DNA of 64,000 nt from CAYLNL01 sp964385175 (GTDB lineage: Bacteria > Bacteroidota > Bacteroidia > Flavobacteriales > Flavobacteriaceae): the NCBI GenBank assembly GCA_964385175.1, contig CAYLNL010000002.1, forward strand, positions 62,001 through 126,000. Direction: 5' to 3'. The notes under the pieces are model-generated. The model was not told where the DNA came from and made no database searches. It saw only the letters and a list, made by a program, of their open reading frames with translations. This document shows, in pieces, positions 25,538 through 34,876 of the stretch. The position numbers and the translations under genes are program-made. How positions within the stretch are numbered: position 1 is the stretch's first letter; each line of letters starts with the position of its first letter.

Positions 25538-27232
25538 ATGAAAAACATAGCCCTCCTCCTCATGGCATTTGCCCTTTTCGCAAAGGTAAATTCACAGGAA
25601 CTTGAGAAAAAATGGACGTTTTATAAAATTCTAAATACCGAAACCGATTCACTTTATAAAACAGATTCTGCCGATTCATTAACTCTCGCCAAAGGAACAT
25701 TTACCTACCATATAAAAGGAAAAAACCTGCACGCTTCTGGAAATTATATTCGCCAGAATAACCTTCTTTTATTTTACTACGATACTCCATCAGATACGCT
25801 GCGGCGTTATAAAATAACAGAACTCACAGACTCTACCTTAGTGCTAAGTGAGAAAAAAATGTTATACCAGTTTATATCTGCCTCAAAGGCACCAACTACC
25901 CTCATGGCCGCCAGCACTCTTAAACCAAACATGGGTTTTTCTCTCAACGGGCTATTGCGCGGGGCATTGGGGATGCTATCCCTGTTAGCGCTTGCCTATT
26001 TGTTTAGCAGTAACCGAAAAGCCATTAACTGGAAAACCGTTGGCATGGGGCTTGCCGCCCAACTCCTCCTGGCTATTGGCATTCTAAAAGTGCCCTTTGT
26101 GAAACTCATTTTTGAAGAAATAGGCAGAATATTTGTTTTAATTCTTGACTTCACTAAAGCCGGTAGCGAATTTCTCCTCGGCGGTATGATGGATGTAGAT
26201 ACCTTCGGGTTTATTTTTCTCTTCCAGATTTTGCCTACCATCATCTTCTTTTCCGCCTTAACCTCTTTGCTATTCTACCTTGGCGTTATCCAAATTGTAG
26301 TGCGCGGAATGGCTTGGGCGCTCACTAAACTAATGGGTATTTCGGGTCCCGAAAGCCTTTCGGTTACCGGGAATATTTTCCTTGGGCAAACCGAAGCCCC
26401 CCTGATGATTAAAGCCTACCTGGAAAAAATGACACGATCTGAAATATTGCTCGTAATGATAGGCGGCATGGCAACACTGGCAGGGGGCGTTTTGGCAGCC
26501 TATATAGGATTTTTAGGCGGAAGTGATGAGCAACTGCGATTAGAATTCGCTAAACACCTCCTTGCTGCGTCTGTAATGGCTGCACCGGGTGCTGTGCTCA
26601 TTTCAAAAATATTATATCCCCAGCAAGAAGCCATCCAAAAAAACATAGCCGTATCGCATGAGAAGATAGGCTCCAACGTATTAGACGCTATTTCTAACGG
26701 CACCACCGAAGGGCTAAAATTAGCCGCCAATGTAGCCGCCATGCTACTGGTTTTCATAGCCTTTATTGCACTCATTAATTCTCTTTTAGGTTGGATAGGA
26801 AACCTCACCACCCTGAGCGATTTTATTGCCGCTCATACACCCTATGAAAAACTTTCTTTAGAATCTATTCTTGGCGTAGTGTTAGCCCCTTTGATGTGGC
26901 TTATTGGTATTGCCAAAGAAGATATAATGCTCATGGGGCAACTGCTCGGCATAAAATTAGCCGCCAGCGAATTTGTTGGCTATATTCAGCTCACCGAATT
27001 AAAAAACCCTGCCAATGCCCTGCATTTCACCTATAACAAATCGGTAATTATGGCCACCTATATGCTCTGCGGGTTTGCCAACTTTGCGTCTATAGGCATC
27101 CAGATTGGGGGGATAGGCTCATTAGCCCCAGGCCAACGGAAAACCCTCTCAGAACTGGGGTTAAAAGCCCTGTTGGGAGGCACCCTCGCATCCCTGCTCT
27201 CTGCCACCCTGGCGGGAATTATTATTGGGTAG
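25538..27232 (+). CDS. NupC-type nucleoside transporter with exported N-terminal domain
   Basis: Concentrative nucleoside transporter of the inner membrane with an added N-terminal module. Residues 1-19 are a signal peptide (MKNIALLLMAFALFAKVNSQ). About 20-115 form a lipocalin-like beta-rich periplasmic domain (WTFYKI, GTFTYHIKGKNLHASGNYI). From about 130 the CNT core has multiple helices and the conserved GNIFLGQTEAPLMIKAYLE and SVIMATYMLCGFANFASIGI stretches, which hold the nucleoside and cation sites. At 564 residues it is about 150 longer than E. coli NupC, all from the exported domain. The fusion is frequent in Bacteroidota; the role of the extra domain is unknown. Confidence 0.92.
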   Translation: MKNIALLLMAFALFAKVNSQELEKKWTFYKILNTETDSLYKTDSADSLTLAKGTFTYHIKGKNLHASGNYIRQNNLLLFYYDTPSDTLRRYKITELTDSTLVLSEKKMLYQFISASKAPTTLMAASTLKPNMGFSLNGLLRGALGMLSLLALAYLFSSNRKAINWKTVGMGLAAQLLLAIGILKVPFVKLIFEEIGRIFVLILDFTKAGSEFLLGGMMDVDTFGFIFLFQILPTIIFFSALTSLLFYLGVIQIVVRGMAWALTKLMGISGPESLSVTGNIFLGQTEAPLMIKAYLEKMTRSEILLVMIGGMATLAGGVLAAYIGFLGGSDEQLRLEFAKHLLAASVMAAPGAVLISKILYPQQEAIQKNIAVSHEKIGSNVLDAISNGTTEGLKLAANVAAMLLVFIAFIALINSLLGWIGNLTTLSDFIAAHTPYEKLSLESILGVVLAPLMWLIGIAKEDIMLMGQLLGIKLAASEFVGYIQLTELKNPANALHFTYNKSVIMATYMLCGFANFASIGIQIGGIGSLAPGQRKTLSELGLKALLGGTLASLLSATLAGIIIG

Positions 27233-27242
27233 CTGCCACAGC

Positions 27243-27893
27243 CTATAGAAACCACTGCACTGCCACATTGGGGATAAAATCTACTGTGAAGTGCGCAATT
27301 ATATTTGCCTTTAAGTCGCGTTTCCACAAATAAAACCACGTGAGCACCCCGCCTCCCGCCAGTGAAACCAGTACACCCGCCCATCCTTGTCCCGGGTAGT
27401 GCAACAATGCAAAAGGAAGTAAAGAAAGCAAAACAGCCAGCGTTTTCCTCCCGGTGAGCCCCTGTATCCGCTCCAGGAGATACCCCCGCATAAAAACCTC
27501 TTCGGCTATCCCTGCCCGCAATACTATTAAAGTAACCGTCCAGGGCGATAGCGACTCAAAGGCTTTCGATTCGCCAAAGCGCCAGCCAATTTGTTGCGAT
27601 ATAAAAATGGCGACTGCTATGGCAAGGAACGACAAAACAGTTAAAAATAAAGCGCGTAAAAGCGATTTTTTATAGCTGTGAAAATACAACCCGATAGAAT
27701 CTAACCCCAGCTTTTCGCCTTTTTTTATGAGTAGGAATAACACGCCCACTAATGATAGGATAAGAAGTTCCTTGGCAATAACCTGTGCATTGCCCAGGCG
27801 TCCTCCCGTATAGGTATTGAATAGCCAGTTAACTCCTGATATAGCGGTGTAAGAGAGAAATATCCCTAAAAAAGTATAGGCATTACGGCTCAT
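27243..27893 (-). CDS. CPBP-family intramembrane protease
   Basis: A 216-residue integral membrane metalloprotease of the CAAX/Abi (CPBP) family. The catalytic motifs are EE-x3-R in AGIAEEVFMRGYLLERIQG, a histidine in ALLHYPGQGW, and the final H in AHFTVDFIPN. About six to seven transmembrane helices fit the family. Bacterial members process membrane proteins or give immunity to bacteriocins; there is no evidence which applies here, and the bacteriocin-like genes are 30 kb away. It converges on the NupC gene with 10 bases between stops. Confidence 0.85.
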   Translation of the reverse strand: MSRNAYTFLGIFLSYTAISGVNWLFNTYTGGRLGNAQVIAKELLILSLVGVLFLLIKKGEKLGLDSIGLYFHSYKKSLLRALFLTVLSFLAIAVAIFISQQIGWRFGESKAFESLSPWTVTLIVLRAGIAEEVFMRGYLLERIQGLTGRKTLAVLLSLLPFALLHYPGQGWAGVLVSLAGGGVLTWFYLWKRDLKANIIAHFTVDFIPNVAVQWFL

Positions 27894-27984
27894 ACAAAAT
27901 GGTCTTTAGTTACTGCGAAAGTAGCTACTATTTATTTTATAAATAGAGGTAAGAATAAAAAATACTACTGTTTGAAGTTGTTTT

Positions 27985-28953
27985 TTAATATCCCGCTTTT
28001 TCCCGCACCCTTTGCAAAACCTGCTCCGCTATCTTTTTCGCTTTTTCGGCTCCTCTGTACAGCGATTCTTCTATTTCATCGGGATGGGTCATATAGTGAT
28101 GAAAACGGTCTCGTTCTATGGCGAATTTAGTAATAATCAAGTTAAACAAAGCCTGTTTCGCTTGCCCGTACCCATACCCTCCTGCCAGGTAGTTGCCATG
28201 CATCTCTTCTGTTTGCATGGGTGTGGCCAGGAGTTTATAGAGGGCGAATACAGTACAATTATCTGGATTTTTAGGAGCCTCCAAAGGAGTGCTGTCGGTT
28301 TGTATGCCCATTACTTGCTTGCGCAGTTGAGCCTCTGGCAAAAAAATATCGAGCGTGTTGCCCTTAGATTTGCTCATCTTAGAGCCGTCTGTTCCGGGAA
28401 CATACATAGTTTCTTCTCTTACACTGGCTTCGGGAATTATAAAAGTGTCGCCCATTTGGGCATTGAACCGAAGTGCTACATCGCGCGTTATCTCCAGGTG
28501 TTGCAACTGGTCTTTTCCTACCGGAACCACATCTGCATCATACAATAAAATATCAGCAGCCATGAGCATAGGATAGGTAAAGATACCAGCGTTTACATCT
28601 GCCAGCCTGTCTGCTTTATCTTTAAAAGAATGCGCCAGGGTGAGGCGCTGGTATGGGAAAAAGCAACTGAGATACCAGGCTAACTCGGTAACCTGGGGAA
28701 CATCGCTTTGGCGATAAAAAACAGTTTTGTGAGTGTTTAGCCCAAAGGCCCGCCAGGCAGCTGCGGTGGCGCGGGTGTGCTCGCGCAGGAGCGAAGCGTT
28801 TTTTACCTGGGTAAGAGAATGAAGGTTGGCAATGAACAAAAATGCCTGGTTTTCTGGCTGGTTTGCCATGTTGAGGGCAGGGATAATGGCGCCCAGTATA
28901 TTCCCCAGGTGAGGGGTAGCAGTGCTTTGTATGCCTGTGAGGATGCGCGCCAT
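27985..28953 (-). CDS. trpS: Tryptophanyl-tRNA synthetase
   Basis: Charges tRNA-Trp. The class I signatures are present: the HIGH-type TPHLGN at 13-18 and KMSKS at 192-196. The Trp-binding surroundings (FLFIANLHSLTQ, TYPMLMAADILLYDADVVPVGKDQLQHLE) are typical and the 322 residues are normal for the bacterial enzyme. On the minus strand TACCTTTG (28976-28969) is a -7 box 15 bases before the ATG. Divergent from plsC. Confidence 0.97.
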   Translation of the reverse strand: MARILTGIQSTATPHLGNILGAIIPALNMANQPENQAFLFIANLHSLTQVKNASLLREHTRATAAAWRAFGLNTHKTVFYRQSDVPQVTELAWYLSCFFPYQRLTLAHSFKDKADRLADVNAGIFTYPMLMAADILLYDADVVPVGKDQLQHLEITRDVALRFNAQMGDTFIIPEASVREETMYVPGTDGSKMSKSKGNTLDIFLPEAQLRKQVMGIQTDSTPLEAPKNPDNCTVFALYKLLATPMQTEEMHGNYLAGGYGYGQAKQALFNLIITKFAIERDRFHHYMTHPDEIEESLYRGAEKAKKIAEQVLQRVREKAGY

Positions 28954-28981
28954 AGGTTTTTAAGATTACAAAGGTAGCATT

Positions 28982-29014
28982 TTTGGCGCTCATTTTTGAA
29001 ATGTTGTATTTTTG
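28982..29014 (+). promoter_or_regulatory. plsC promoter, almost abutting the start codon
   Basis: TTTG at 28982-28985 and TATTTTTG at 29007-29014 are 21 bases apart. The plsC ATG is at 29020, 5 bases past the -7 box, so transcription would begin at or very near the start codon. Confidence 0.6.
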
Positions 29015-29019
29015 GGGCG

Positions 29020-29769
29020 ATGAAACAGGTTTTTAAGGCTTTTTTTTATGTTTTGTGGCGTACCTGGTTTTACCTTCTCATGTTTGGCGTTATACTCTTG
29101 TTATTCCCCTTCCTTTTAATAGCTACTTCCTCTAAGCAATTTTATAGGTTTTTTTTCCTGCTTGCTCGCCTGTGGGGAAAGGCAGTGTTATATGGCATGG
29201 GCTTTTATCCTGTGGTAATGGCAGAAGAGCGAATAAAAAAGGGGAAAAGTTATGTGTTTGTTGCCAATCATGCTTCTATGATGGATATTATGTTGATGCT
29301 TACAGTGGTTAAGTACCCCTTTGTTTTTATCGGGAAAAAGGAGTTGGCGCGCTTCCCCGTATTTGGGTTTTTCTATAAGAAAACCTGTATTTTGGTGGAC
29401 AGGAGTAGTGCCAAAAGCAGGGAAGCGGCTTTTAAAGCGGCGCGGGAGCGATTGCAGGGAGGGGTGAGTATTTGTATTTTCCCGGAGGGAGGTATCCCGG
29501 AAGAAACCATTTTCTTAGATGCTTTTAAAGATGGGGCTTTTCGCCTGGCTATTGAACATGCCATTCCTATTTTACCGCTTACGTTTGGAGATAACAAGAA
29601 ACGATTTCCCTACCGGTTTTTTGGGGGACGCCCCGGAAAGATGCGGGTAAAGATACACCCGGCTATAGAAACAATTTCCCTGGCGTTGGAAGACCGGCAG
29701 CGATTGAAGTTGGAGACGCGTGAGCTAATATATCACCAGTTACAGAAATTTGCAGAAGAAGACGGCTGA
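29020..29769 (+). CDS. plsC: 1-acyl-glycerol-3-phosphate acyltransferase
   Basis: Adds the second acyl chain to lysophosphatidic acid in phospholipid synthesis, at the inner membrane. The 249-residue protein has an N-terminal membrane segment (VLWRTWFYLLMFGVILLLF), the NHxxxxD catalytic motif in VANHASMMDI, the second motif GKKELARFPVFGFF, and FPEGG in SICIFPEGGIPEE. A start at TTG 28996 is possible in frame, but the ATG at 29020 fits the family and the promoter spacing. Upstream trpS is divergent. Ornithine-lipid or other acyltransferases of this fold cannot be excluded. Confidence 0.9.
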   Translation: MKQVFKAFFYVLWRTWFYLLMFGVILLLFPFLLIATSSKQFYRFFFLLARLWGKAVLYGMGFYPVVMAEERIKKGKSYVFVANHASMMDIMLMLTVVKYPFVFIGKKELARFPVFGFFYKKTCILVDRSSAKSREAAFKAARERLQGGVSICIFPEGGIPEETIFLDAFKDGAFRLAIEHAIPILPLTFGDNKKRFPYRFFGGRPGKMRVKIHPAIETISLALEDRQRLKLETRELIYHQLQKFAEEDG

Positions 29770-29951
29770 GAAAAAACGCATTTCTTAGCGCCTCCTATCC
29801 CCCTTAGCATAGCTATTTTCCCACTAAAGCATTAGTTGAAAAGAAGCATTTCCATGGGTTTTTTGGTATTTAAGTCGCCAATTCATAAAGAGGTGTTTCT
29901 CCATCGGCATTATATCTTCACCTGCGCTCTTCTCCCCCAATAACAAAAGTG
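29770..29951. other. Intergenic, nothing recognised
   Basis: About 180 bases between the convergent plsC and prfB genes. I see no strong hairpin with a T-run, no frame of note and no repeat. Confidence 0.5.
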
Positions 29952-31053
29952 CTATTCTTTTTCTTGTTTCTGTCCCATCATCATTAAATAGGCTTTCAGG
30001 AATGCATCTATCTCCCCATTCATTACCGCCGTTACGTCAGAAGTTTCCTCATCAGTTCGGAGGTCTTTTACCAGTTGATAGGGGTGCATTACATAGTTTC
30101 TAATTTGAGACCCCCATTCTATCTTCATTTTCCCGGCCTCAATTTTTTCGCGCTCCGCCAGTCGCTTTTTCAATTCCAGTTCATATAAGCGAGATTTTAA
30201 AAGCTGTAGCGCTTTGGTTTTGTTATCAAGCTGAGAGCGGGTTTCAGAATTTTCAATGATAATCCCGGTAGGGTGATGCCGCAACCGAACGGCGGTTTCT
30301 ACCTTATTTACATTTTGCCCGCCGGCGCCGCTGGAACGCATAGTTTCAAAACTAATTTCAGAAGGATTTATGTCAATTTCAATAGAATCGTCCACCAATG
30401 GATATACATACACCGAAGCGAAAGAAGTGTGCCGCTTAGCGTTGCTGTCGAAAGGAGAAATCCGCACCAGCCGGTGAACCCCATTTTCGCCTTTCAGGTA
30501 GCCAAAAGCGTATTCCCCGTCAATTTCTAATGTTACAGTTTTTATGCCTGCCACCTCGCCGGGCTGGTAATTGAGTTCGCGTACCTTGTAGCCTTGTTTT
30601 TGGCACCACATCACATACATTCGCATGAGCATAGATGCCCAGTCGCAGCTTTCCGTTCCACCCGCGCCGGCAGTTACCTGGAGCACAGCACTCATTGGGT
30701 CGCTCTCGTCTGAGAGCATATTCCGAAATTCAATATCCTCTATAAGAAATATCGTTTTTTGGTGAAGAACTTCTACCTCATCGAGAGACGTCTCCCCTTC
30801 TTTATAAAACTCATACAGCACCTCCAGGTCATTTACAAGAGTTTGGGCGGTTTCATAGTCAGTAATCCACTTCTTCTTAACCCTCAGGTTCTGCATAAGT
30901 GCTTCGGCCTCTTTAGGTTTGTCCCAGAAACCGGGGGCATAGGTTTTTTCTTCTTCGTTTTGAATTTCTATCCGTTTGGCATCTACGTCAAAGATACCTC
31001 CTTAAGGCATCCAGGCGATCATTGAGGTGTTTCAGGTGTTCAGTGGTAATCAT
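29952..31053 (-). CDS. prfB: Peptide chain release factor 2, programmed +1 frameshift
   Basis: Releases nascent chains at UGA and UAA. The gene is split in two frames: an ATG at 31053 opens 21 codons (MITTEHLKHLNDRLDALRRY and L), an in-frame TGA follows at 30990-30988, and the long frame continues from GAC at 30989. Joined, the product is 366 residues, matching the usual RF2 length. SPF (about 199-201), the UGA-reading tripeptide, and GGQ (about 244-246) are present. The shift site is the classical one: AGGAGG, three bases, CTT TGA C. RF2 thus controls its own level, since low RF2 favours the shift. The long frame alone (314 residues from an internal ATG at 30893) is not the full gene. A TATTTTTG box at 31083-31076 precedes it; threonine aldolase is divergent. 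Confidence 0.97.
30987..31002 (-). promoter_or_regulatory. RF2 +1 frameshift signal
   Basis: On the minus strand an internal Shine-Dalgarno-like AGGAGG (31002-30997) is followed after TAT by CTT TGA C (30993-30987). The spacing and the slippery CUU-UGA-C are the conserved RF2 autoregulatory site, notable in a phylum that rarely uses Shine-Dalgarno for initiation. Confidence 0.95.
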
Positions 31054-31089
31054 TTTAATTGTAGTTTTACAGTTGCAAAAATAGTATAT

Positions 31090-32136
31090 ATGGAGGATAT
31101 AGAAATTAATTTGATAAGCGACACGGTTACACGCCCCACCCCAGCTATGCTGGAAGCTATGATGAGAGCGCCGGTAGGAGACGATGTTTTTAAGGCAGAC
31201 CCTACGGTGAATGCGTTAGAACGAACGGTAGCCGACCTGTTTGGGAAGGAGGCTGCCTTGTTTTTTCCGAGTGGTACCATGGCGAATCAAACAGCTATTA
31301 AAATTCACACCCAACCGGGGCATGAGCTTATTTGTGATAAGGATGCTCATATTTATAATTATGAGGGCGGCGGGGTGAGTTTTAACAGCGGGGTGTCTTG
31401 CCGCTTGATAGACGGGGATAGGGGCACATTTACGGCAGTACAGGTGAAAAAGAATATTAACCCGCCCGATTTTTACCACAGCCCTCTTACCTCGCTGGTA
31501 TGCGTGGAGAACACAGTAAACCGGGGCGGTGGTACGTGTTGGGATTTTGAGGAGTTGAAAAAAATAGGGGATGTTTGCCGTGAGCATGGACTGGCTTATC
31601 ACCTGGATGGGGCACGGTTGTGGAATGCATTGGTGGCAAAGAGCGAAACACCCCAGCAATACGGGGCGTTGTTCCATACCATTTCGGTATGTTTTAGTAA
31701 GGGTTTGGGCTGCCCGGTAGGGTCGGTATTGGTGGGTAGCGAGGCGCTCATGAACAAGGCGTTGCGTATTCGCAAGGTATTAGGGGGTGGAATGCGGCAG
31801 GCGGGCTACCTGGCGGCGGCGGCTTTGTATGCCCTGGAGCATCATATTGATAGGTTGGCAGAAGACCACCGGCGGGCGAAGGAAATAGGAGCTATTTTAC
31901 AAGAATTACTCTTTGTGAAAAAGGTGGTTCCGGTGGAGACGAATATTGTTATTTTTGAATTGAATGACACGGTTGTTTCTGAACGGGAGCTTTTGGAACA
32001 TCTGAGACGGAACGGGATACGGCTTACAGGGATGGGAAATGGCCGGCTCCGCATGGTTACTCACCTGGATTATACGGATTCTATGCATAGGCGGGTTCTT
32101 GCTCTTTTAGAATCTTACAAGAAGATAGGAGTATAA
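31090..32136 (+). CDS. Low-specificity L-threonine aldolase
   Basis: PLP enzyme splitting threonine or allo-threonine into glycine and acetaldehyde. The 348 residues start with EINLISDTVTRPTPAMLEAM, a hallmark of the family; FPSGTMANQTAIKIH, VENTVNRGGGTCWDFEEL and LDGARLWNA follow, and the PLP lysine lies in SVCFSKGLGCPVGSVLVG. I start at the ATG at 31090; the longer frame would run back into the prfB start region. Divergent from prfB. Specificity for L- or L-allo isomers cannot be told. Confidence 0.92.
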   Translation: MEDIEINLISDTVTRPTPAMLEAMMRAPVGDDVFKADPTVNALERTVADLFGKEAALFFPSGTMANQTAIKIHTQPGHELICDKDAHIYNYEGGGVSFNSGVSCRLIDGDRGTFTAVQVKKNINPPDFYHSPLTSLVCVENTVNRGGGTCWDFEELKKIGDVCREHGLAYHLDGARLWNALVAKSETPQQYGALFHTISVCFSKGLGCPVGSVLVGSEALMNKALRIRKVLGGGMRQAGYLAAAALYALEHHIDRLAEDHRRAKEIGAILQELLFVKKVVPVETNIVIFELNDTVVSERELLEHLRRNGIRLTGMGNGRLRMVTHLDYTDSMHRRVLALLESYKKIGV

Positions 32137-32162
32137 ATTGTTTGAGCTACAGGGATGTTTTA

Positions 32163-32190
32163 CAAAAAGAAAAACCCGCAAGGCTGCGGG
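32163..32190 (-). terminator. Rho-independent terminator reading from panB
   Basis: CCCGCA/TGCGGG (32175-32180 and 32185-32190) forms a perfect 6-bp stem with a 4-base loop. On the minus strand it is followed by TTTTTCTTTTTG. It lies 155 bases past the panB stop, so the transcript has a long 3' tail. Confidence 0.75.
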
Positions 32191-32344
32191 AATTTCTCGT
32201 GTGTATGTGTGTCTGAAGAAGCTATGGCTAACGCCTCCACTTTAATAAATCAAAACTATAAAAGTATTTTATGTTGAAGGTATGGTTTTTCCGTAAATTT
32301 TTGAGAATTTTTGGAGGTTAAAAAAAGAGCTGTTTTTTCCCATC

Positions 32345-33163
32345 TTAATATTGCTCTTCCTCGTTAGGAAAATCGTTAGCTTTCACATCTACTACATAGT
32401 TAGAAACCGCCTGGGTTATTTCTTCATATAAATTTAAGTAGCGTCTTAAAAAACGAGGATTAAATTGATGAGTTATTCCCAGCATGTCGTGAAGCACCAG
32501 CACTTGCCCGTCAACACCCCCACCCGCACCGATACCTATTACCGGAATGGTTAACATCTGAGCTACCTCGGTGGCGAGTTGGGCGGGAATTTTCTCTAAA
32601 ATAAGGGCAAAACAGCCTATTTTTTCTAACATGGCAGCGTCTTCTTTCAATTTGTTGGCTTCTTCTTCTGCGCGTGCCCGCACAGAGTAAGTGCCAAATT
32701 TGTAGATGGATTGGGGGGTTAATCCTAAATGCCCCATAACGGGAATGCCGGCTTGCAGGATTCGCTTTATGGATTCTTTCGCTTCGCTCCCCCCTTCTAA
32801 TTTTACAGCGTGTGCGCCGCTTTCTTTCATAATGCGAATGGCAGAACGAAGCGCTTCCTTGGGGTCGCTTTGGTAGCTCCCGAAAGGTAAATCTACTACT
32901 ACCAGGGCGCGATGAACCGCCCGAACTACAGAGGAGGCGTGATAAATCATCTGGTCTAAGGTAATGGGTAAGGTAGTTTCGTGACCAGCCATAACGTTGC
33001 TTGCAGAATCGCCTACCAACACTACATCTATCCCCGTTCCGTCCAGGATTTTGGCCATACTGTAGTCATAGGCGGTGAGCATAGATATTTTTTCCCTGTT
33101 TTGCTTCATATCCAGAAGCGATTTTACAGTGATTCTCTTATATTCTTTTTTGGCTACTGACAT
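32345..33163 (-). CDS. panB: 3-methyl-2-oxobutanoate hydroxymethyltransferase
   Basis: First committed step of pantothenate synthesis: ketoisovalerate plus methylene-THF to ketopantoate. The 272-residue TIM barrel shows KISMLTAYDYSMAKILDG, VVLVGDSASNVMAGHETTLP (Mg site Asp), HAVKLEGG, GIPVMGHLGLTPQS and PVIGIGAGGGVDGQVLVLHD. Length normal. It stands alone; panC/panD are not in the window. Terminated at 32163-32190. Confidence 0.96.
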   Translation of the reverse strand: MSVAKKEYKRITVKSLLDMKQNREKISMLTAYDYSMAKILDGTGIDVVLVGDSASNVMAGHETTLPITLDQMIYHASSVVRAVHRALVVVDLPFGSYQSDPKEALRSAIRIMKESGAHAVKLEGGSEAKESIKRILQAGIPVMGHLGLTPQSIYKFGTYSVRARAEEEANKLKEDAAMLEKIGCFALILEKIPAQLATEVAQMLTIPVIGIGAGGGVDGQVLVLHDMLGITHQFNPRFLRRYLNLYEEITQAVSNYVVDVKANDFPNEEEQY

Positions 33164-33517
33164 GGGTGTGATGTATGAAGGTGTAAAAGTAGTGAGTTTT
33201 TATAAAATTGTTCTGTTGGATGGGTTGAGGGGATATATTTACGCACGAATTTATGCTGAATTTGACATATTGGGGAGTTGTAAAGCGAAGATGTGGTAAT
33301 GCAATAGGCCTGCTTTTGCCCCGGAGCTTATTGAGGTTTAATTGTTCACTATCAATGTTATCAAGAATGGTTAACTCTTACAAGGAAAAACCTCTTCGCG
33401 TTTTTGTGAGAACACTATTTGCAATCGTTGTGTAAAATTCTTTTTTTCTTGGGACGTGAAAATTCTACTTACTGAAGATGTCAGAAAGGCCCACTATACA
33501 GAAAGAAAATACAGATA
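33164..33517. other. 354-base gap, nothing recognised
   Basis: Lies between the panB start and the HMG-CoA reductase stop. A 60-codon frame on the plus strand (33253-33435) has no family features and is judged chance. I see no strong terminator, repeat or RNA fold. Confidence 0.5.
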
Positions 33518-34828
33518 TTACACTCCTCTGTGTTTTTTAAGGGCTTTGGCTACTTCGTTGTAGGTTACGGTTTCGTCTTTAAAATGTACTGCAAGTCGGG
33601 TTCTTTCCTCGGGGGTGGCGTGTAGCTGGTTTAAAATATTGAGAAGGTGCATTTTCATGTGGCCTTTTTGAATGCCGGTGGTAATAAGAGAGCGAAGGGC
33701 GGCGAAGTTTTGGGCTAACCCTACGGAAGCGATAATTTGCATCAGTTCTTCTGCAGATGGGTTTCCCAGCATCTCCAGGGATAATTTTGCTAAGGGATGC
33801 ACCTGGGTTAAGCCTCCAACAGTACCCATGGCGAGGGGGAGTTTTACCGAGAAGGTGAATATATTGTTTTCTACCGTGGCATGAGAGAGACTTTTGTAGT
33901 TTCCTGCGGCGGCTGCGTATGCGTGTGCGCCAGCCTCTACGGCTCTGAAATCGTTGCCGGTAGCTACCACTACTGCATCTATACCATTCATAATTCCTTT
34001 ATTGTGGGTTACGGCACGGTAGGTGTCTATTTGGGCGATGGTAACGGCTTGAATAAATTTTTGAGCAAATTGAGCAGGAGAAATAGTGTCTTCATTTAGT
34101 TCCTTCACCTGGCATGATACGCTTGCTTCTACAGTACTTTGAGGAGCATAGTTGGAGAGAATGCTCATAATGATTTCTATGGCGCGCTCCCCGGGGGTGA
34201 ATGAGGAATATTCGCTGGCTTTGGCAATGAGCACGTGGGCGAATCTTTCCAGGCAGGAATTGATAAAATTAGCCCCCATGGCATCTGCGGTAAGGAAAGA
34301 ACAACGCAACCGGTAGTAATTTGGTAAATATGCCGTTTTGTCTTCTATGGTTAGCCGGGTAACGCCTCCGCCTCTCTTTTTCATATTATGGGTTATGCTT
34401 TCTATCGATTCGTGTAGGGAAGGGGTTATGGCAGACAGAAATGGATTGAGTTTCTGAGGGTCTCCTTTATATAAAAAGTGCACATGCCCTGTTTTTTCCA
34501 TAGAGGAGACTTGTGCCCGAAACCCATCTCGTTTCGCCCAAAATTTGGCTGCTTTAGCCGCCGCGGCTATTACAGAGCTTTCTTCGGTTACCATGGGGAT
34601 GGCATATATTTTTTCGTTAACCATAAAATTGGGCACTACGGCATAGGGAAGGTAATAGTTGGTGAGGGTGTTTTCTACAAATTCGTCGTGTAATTGCTGG
34701 AGCAACTTATCGGGGTTCCAATATTGTTTTATAATGGGGGCAATGGCCGGGTTGTTATTAAAGTAGTGGTCTGTGAGCCACTTTATCTTGGCTGTTTTAC
34801 TGAGTTTGGAAAATCCTTCTACCGTCAT
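33518..34828 (-). CDS. Hydroxymethylglutaryl-CoA reductase, class II type
   Basis: Reduces HMG-CoA to mevalonate, the committed step to isoprenoids. The 436-residue protein lacks membrane helices and matches class II (bacterial) enzymes: ENTLTNYYLPYAVVPNFMVN, IPMVTEESSVIAAAAKAAKF (with catalytic Glu), HNKGIMNGIDAVVVATGNDF, and MGTVGGLTQVHPLAKLSLEM. The catalytic His is expected near the C terminus, in the KGHMKMHLLN segment. Class II enzymes were first named for mevalonate degradation, but with mvaD, a GHMP kinase and a UbiA enzyme 16 kb away the role is biosynthetic. HMG-CoA synthase and the other kinases are outside the window. Confidence 0.93.
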   Translation of the reverse strand: MTVEGFSKLSKTAKIKWLTDHYFNNNPAIAPIIKQYWNPDKLLQQLHDEFVENTLTNYYLPYAVVPNFMVNEKIYAIPMVTEESSVIAAAAKAAKFWAKRDGFRAQVSSMEKTGHVHFLYKGDPQKLNPFLSAITPSLHESIESITHNMKKRGGGVTRLTIEDKTAYLPNYYRLRCSFLTADAMGANFINSCLERFAHVLIAKASEYSSFTPGERAIEIIMSILSNYAPQSTVEASVSCQVKELNEDTISPAQFAQKFIQAVTIAQIDTYRAVTHNKGIMNGIDAVVVATGNDFRAVEAGAHAYAAAAGNYKSLSHATVENNIFTFSVKLPLAMGTVGGLTQVHPLAKLSLEMLGNPSAEELMQIIASVGLAQNFAALRSLITTGIQKGHMKMHLLNILNQLHATPEERTRLAVHFKDETVTYNEVAKALKKHRGV

Positions 34829-34876
34829 GGTTAGTACAGAATATTGAGATGGGTGCGAGGTTAAAAATAATACATG

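Noticed and set aside
27243..27893. CPBP protease as immunity protein for the peptides
   Set aside because: Too far from the precursor genes and a common housekeeping family; nothing links them.
33253..33435. 60-codon plus-strand frame between panB and HMG-CoA reductase genes
   Set aside because: No signal peptide, domain or start context; looks like chance.
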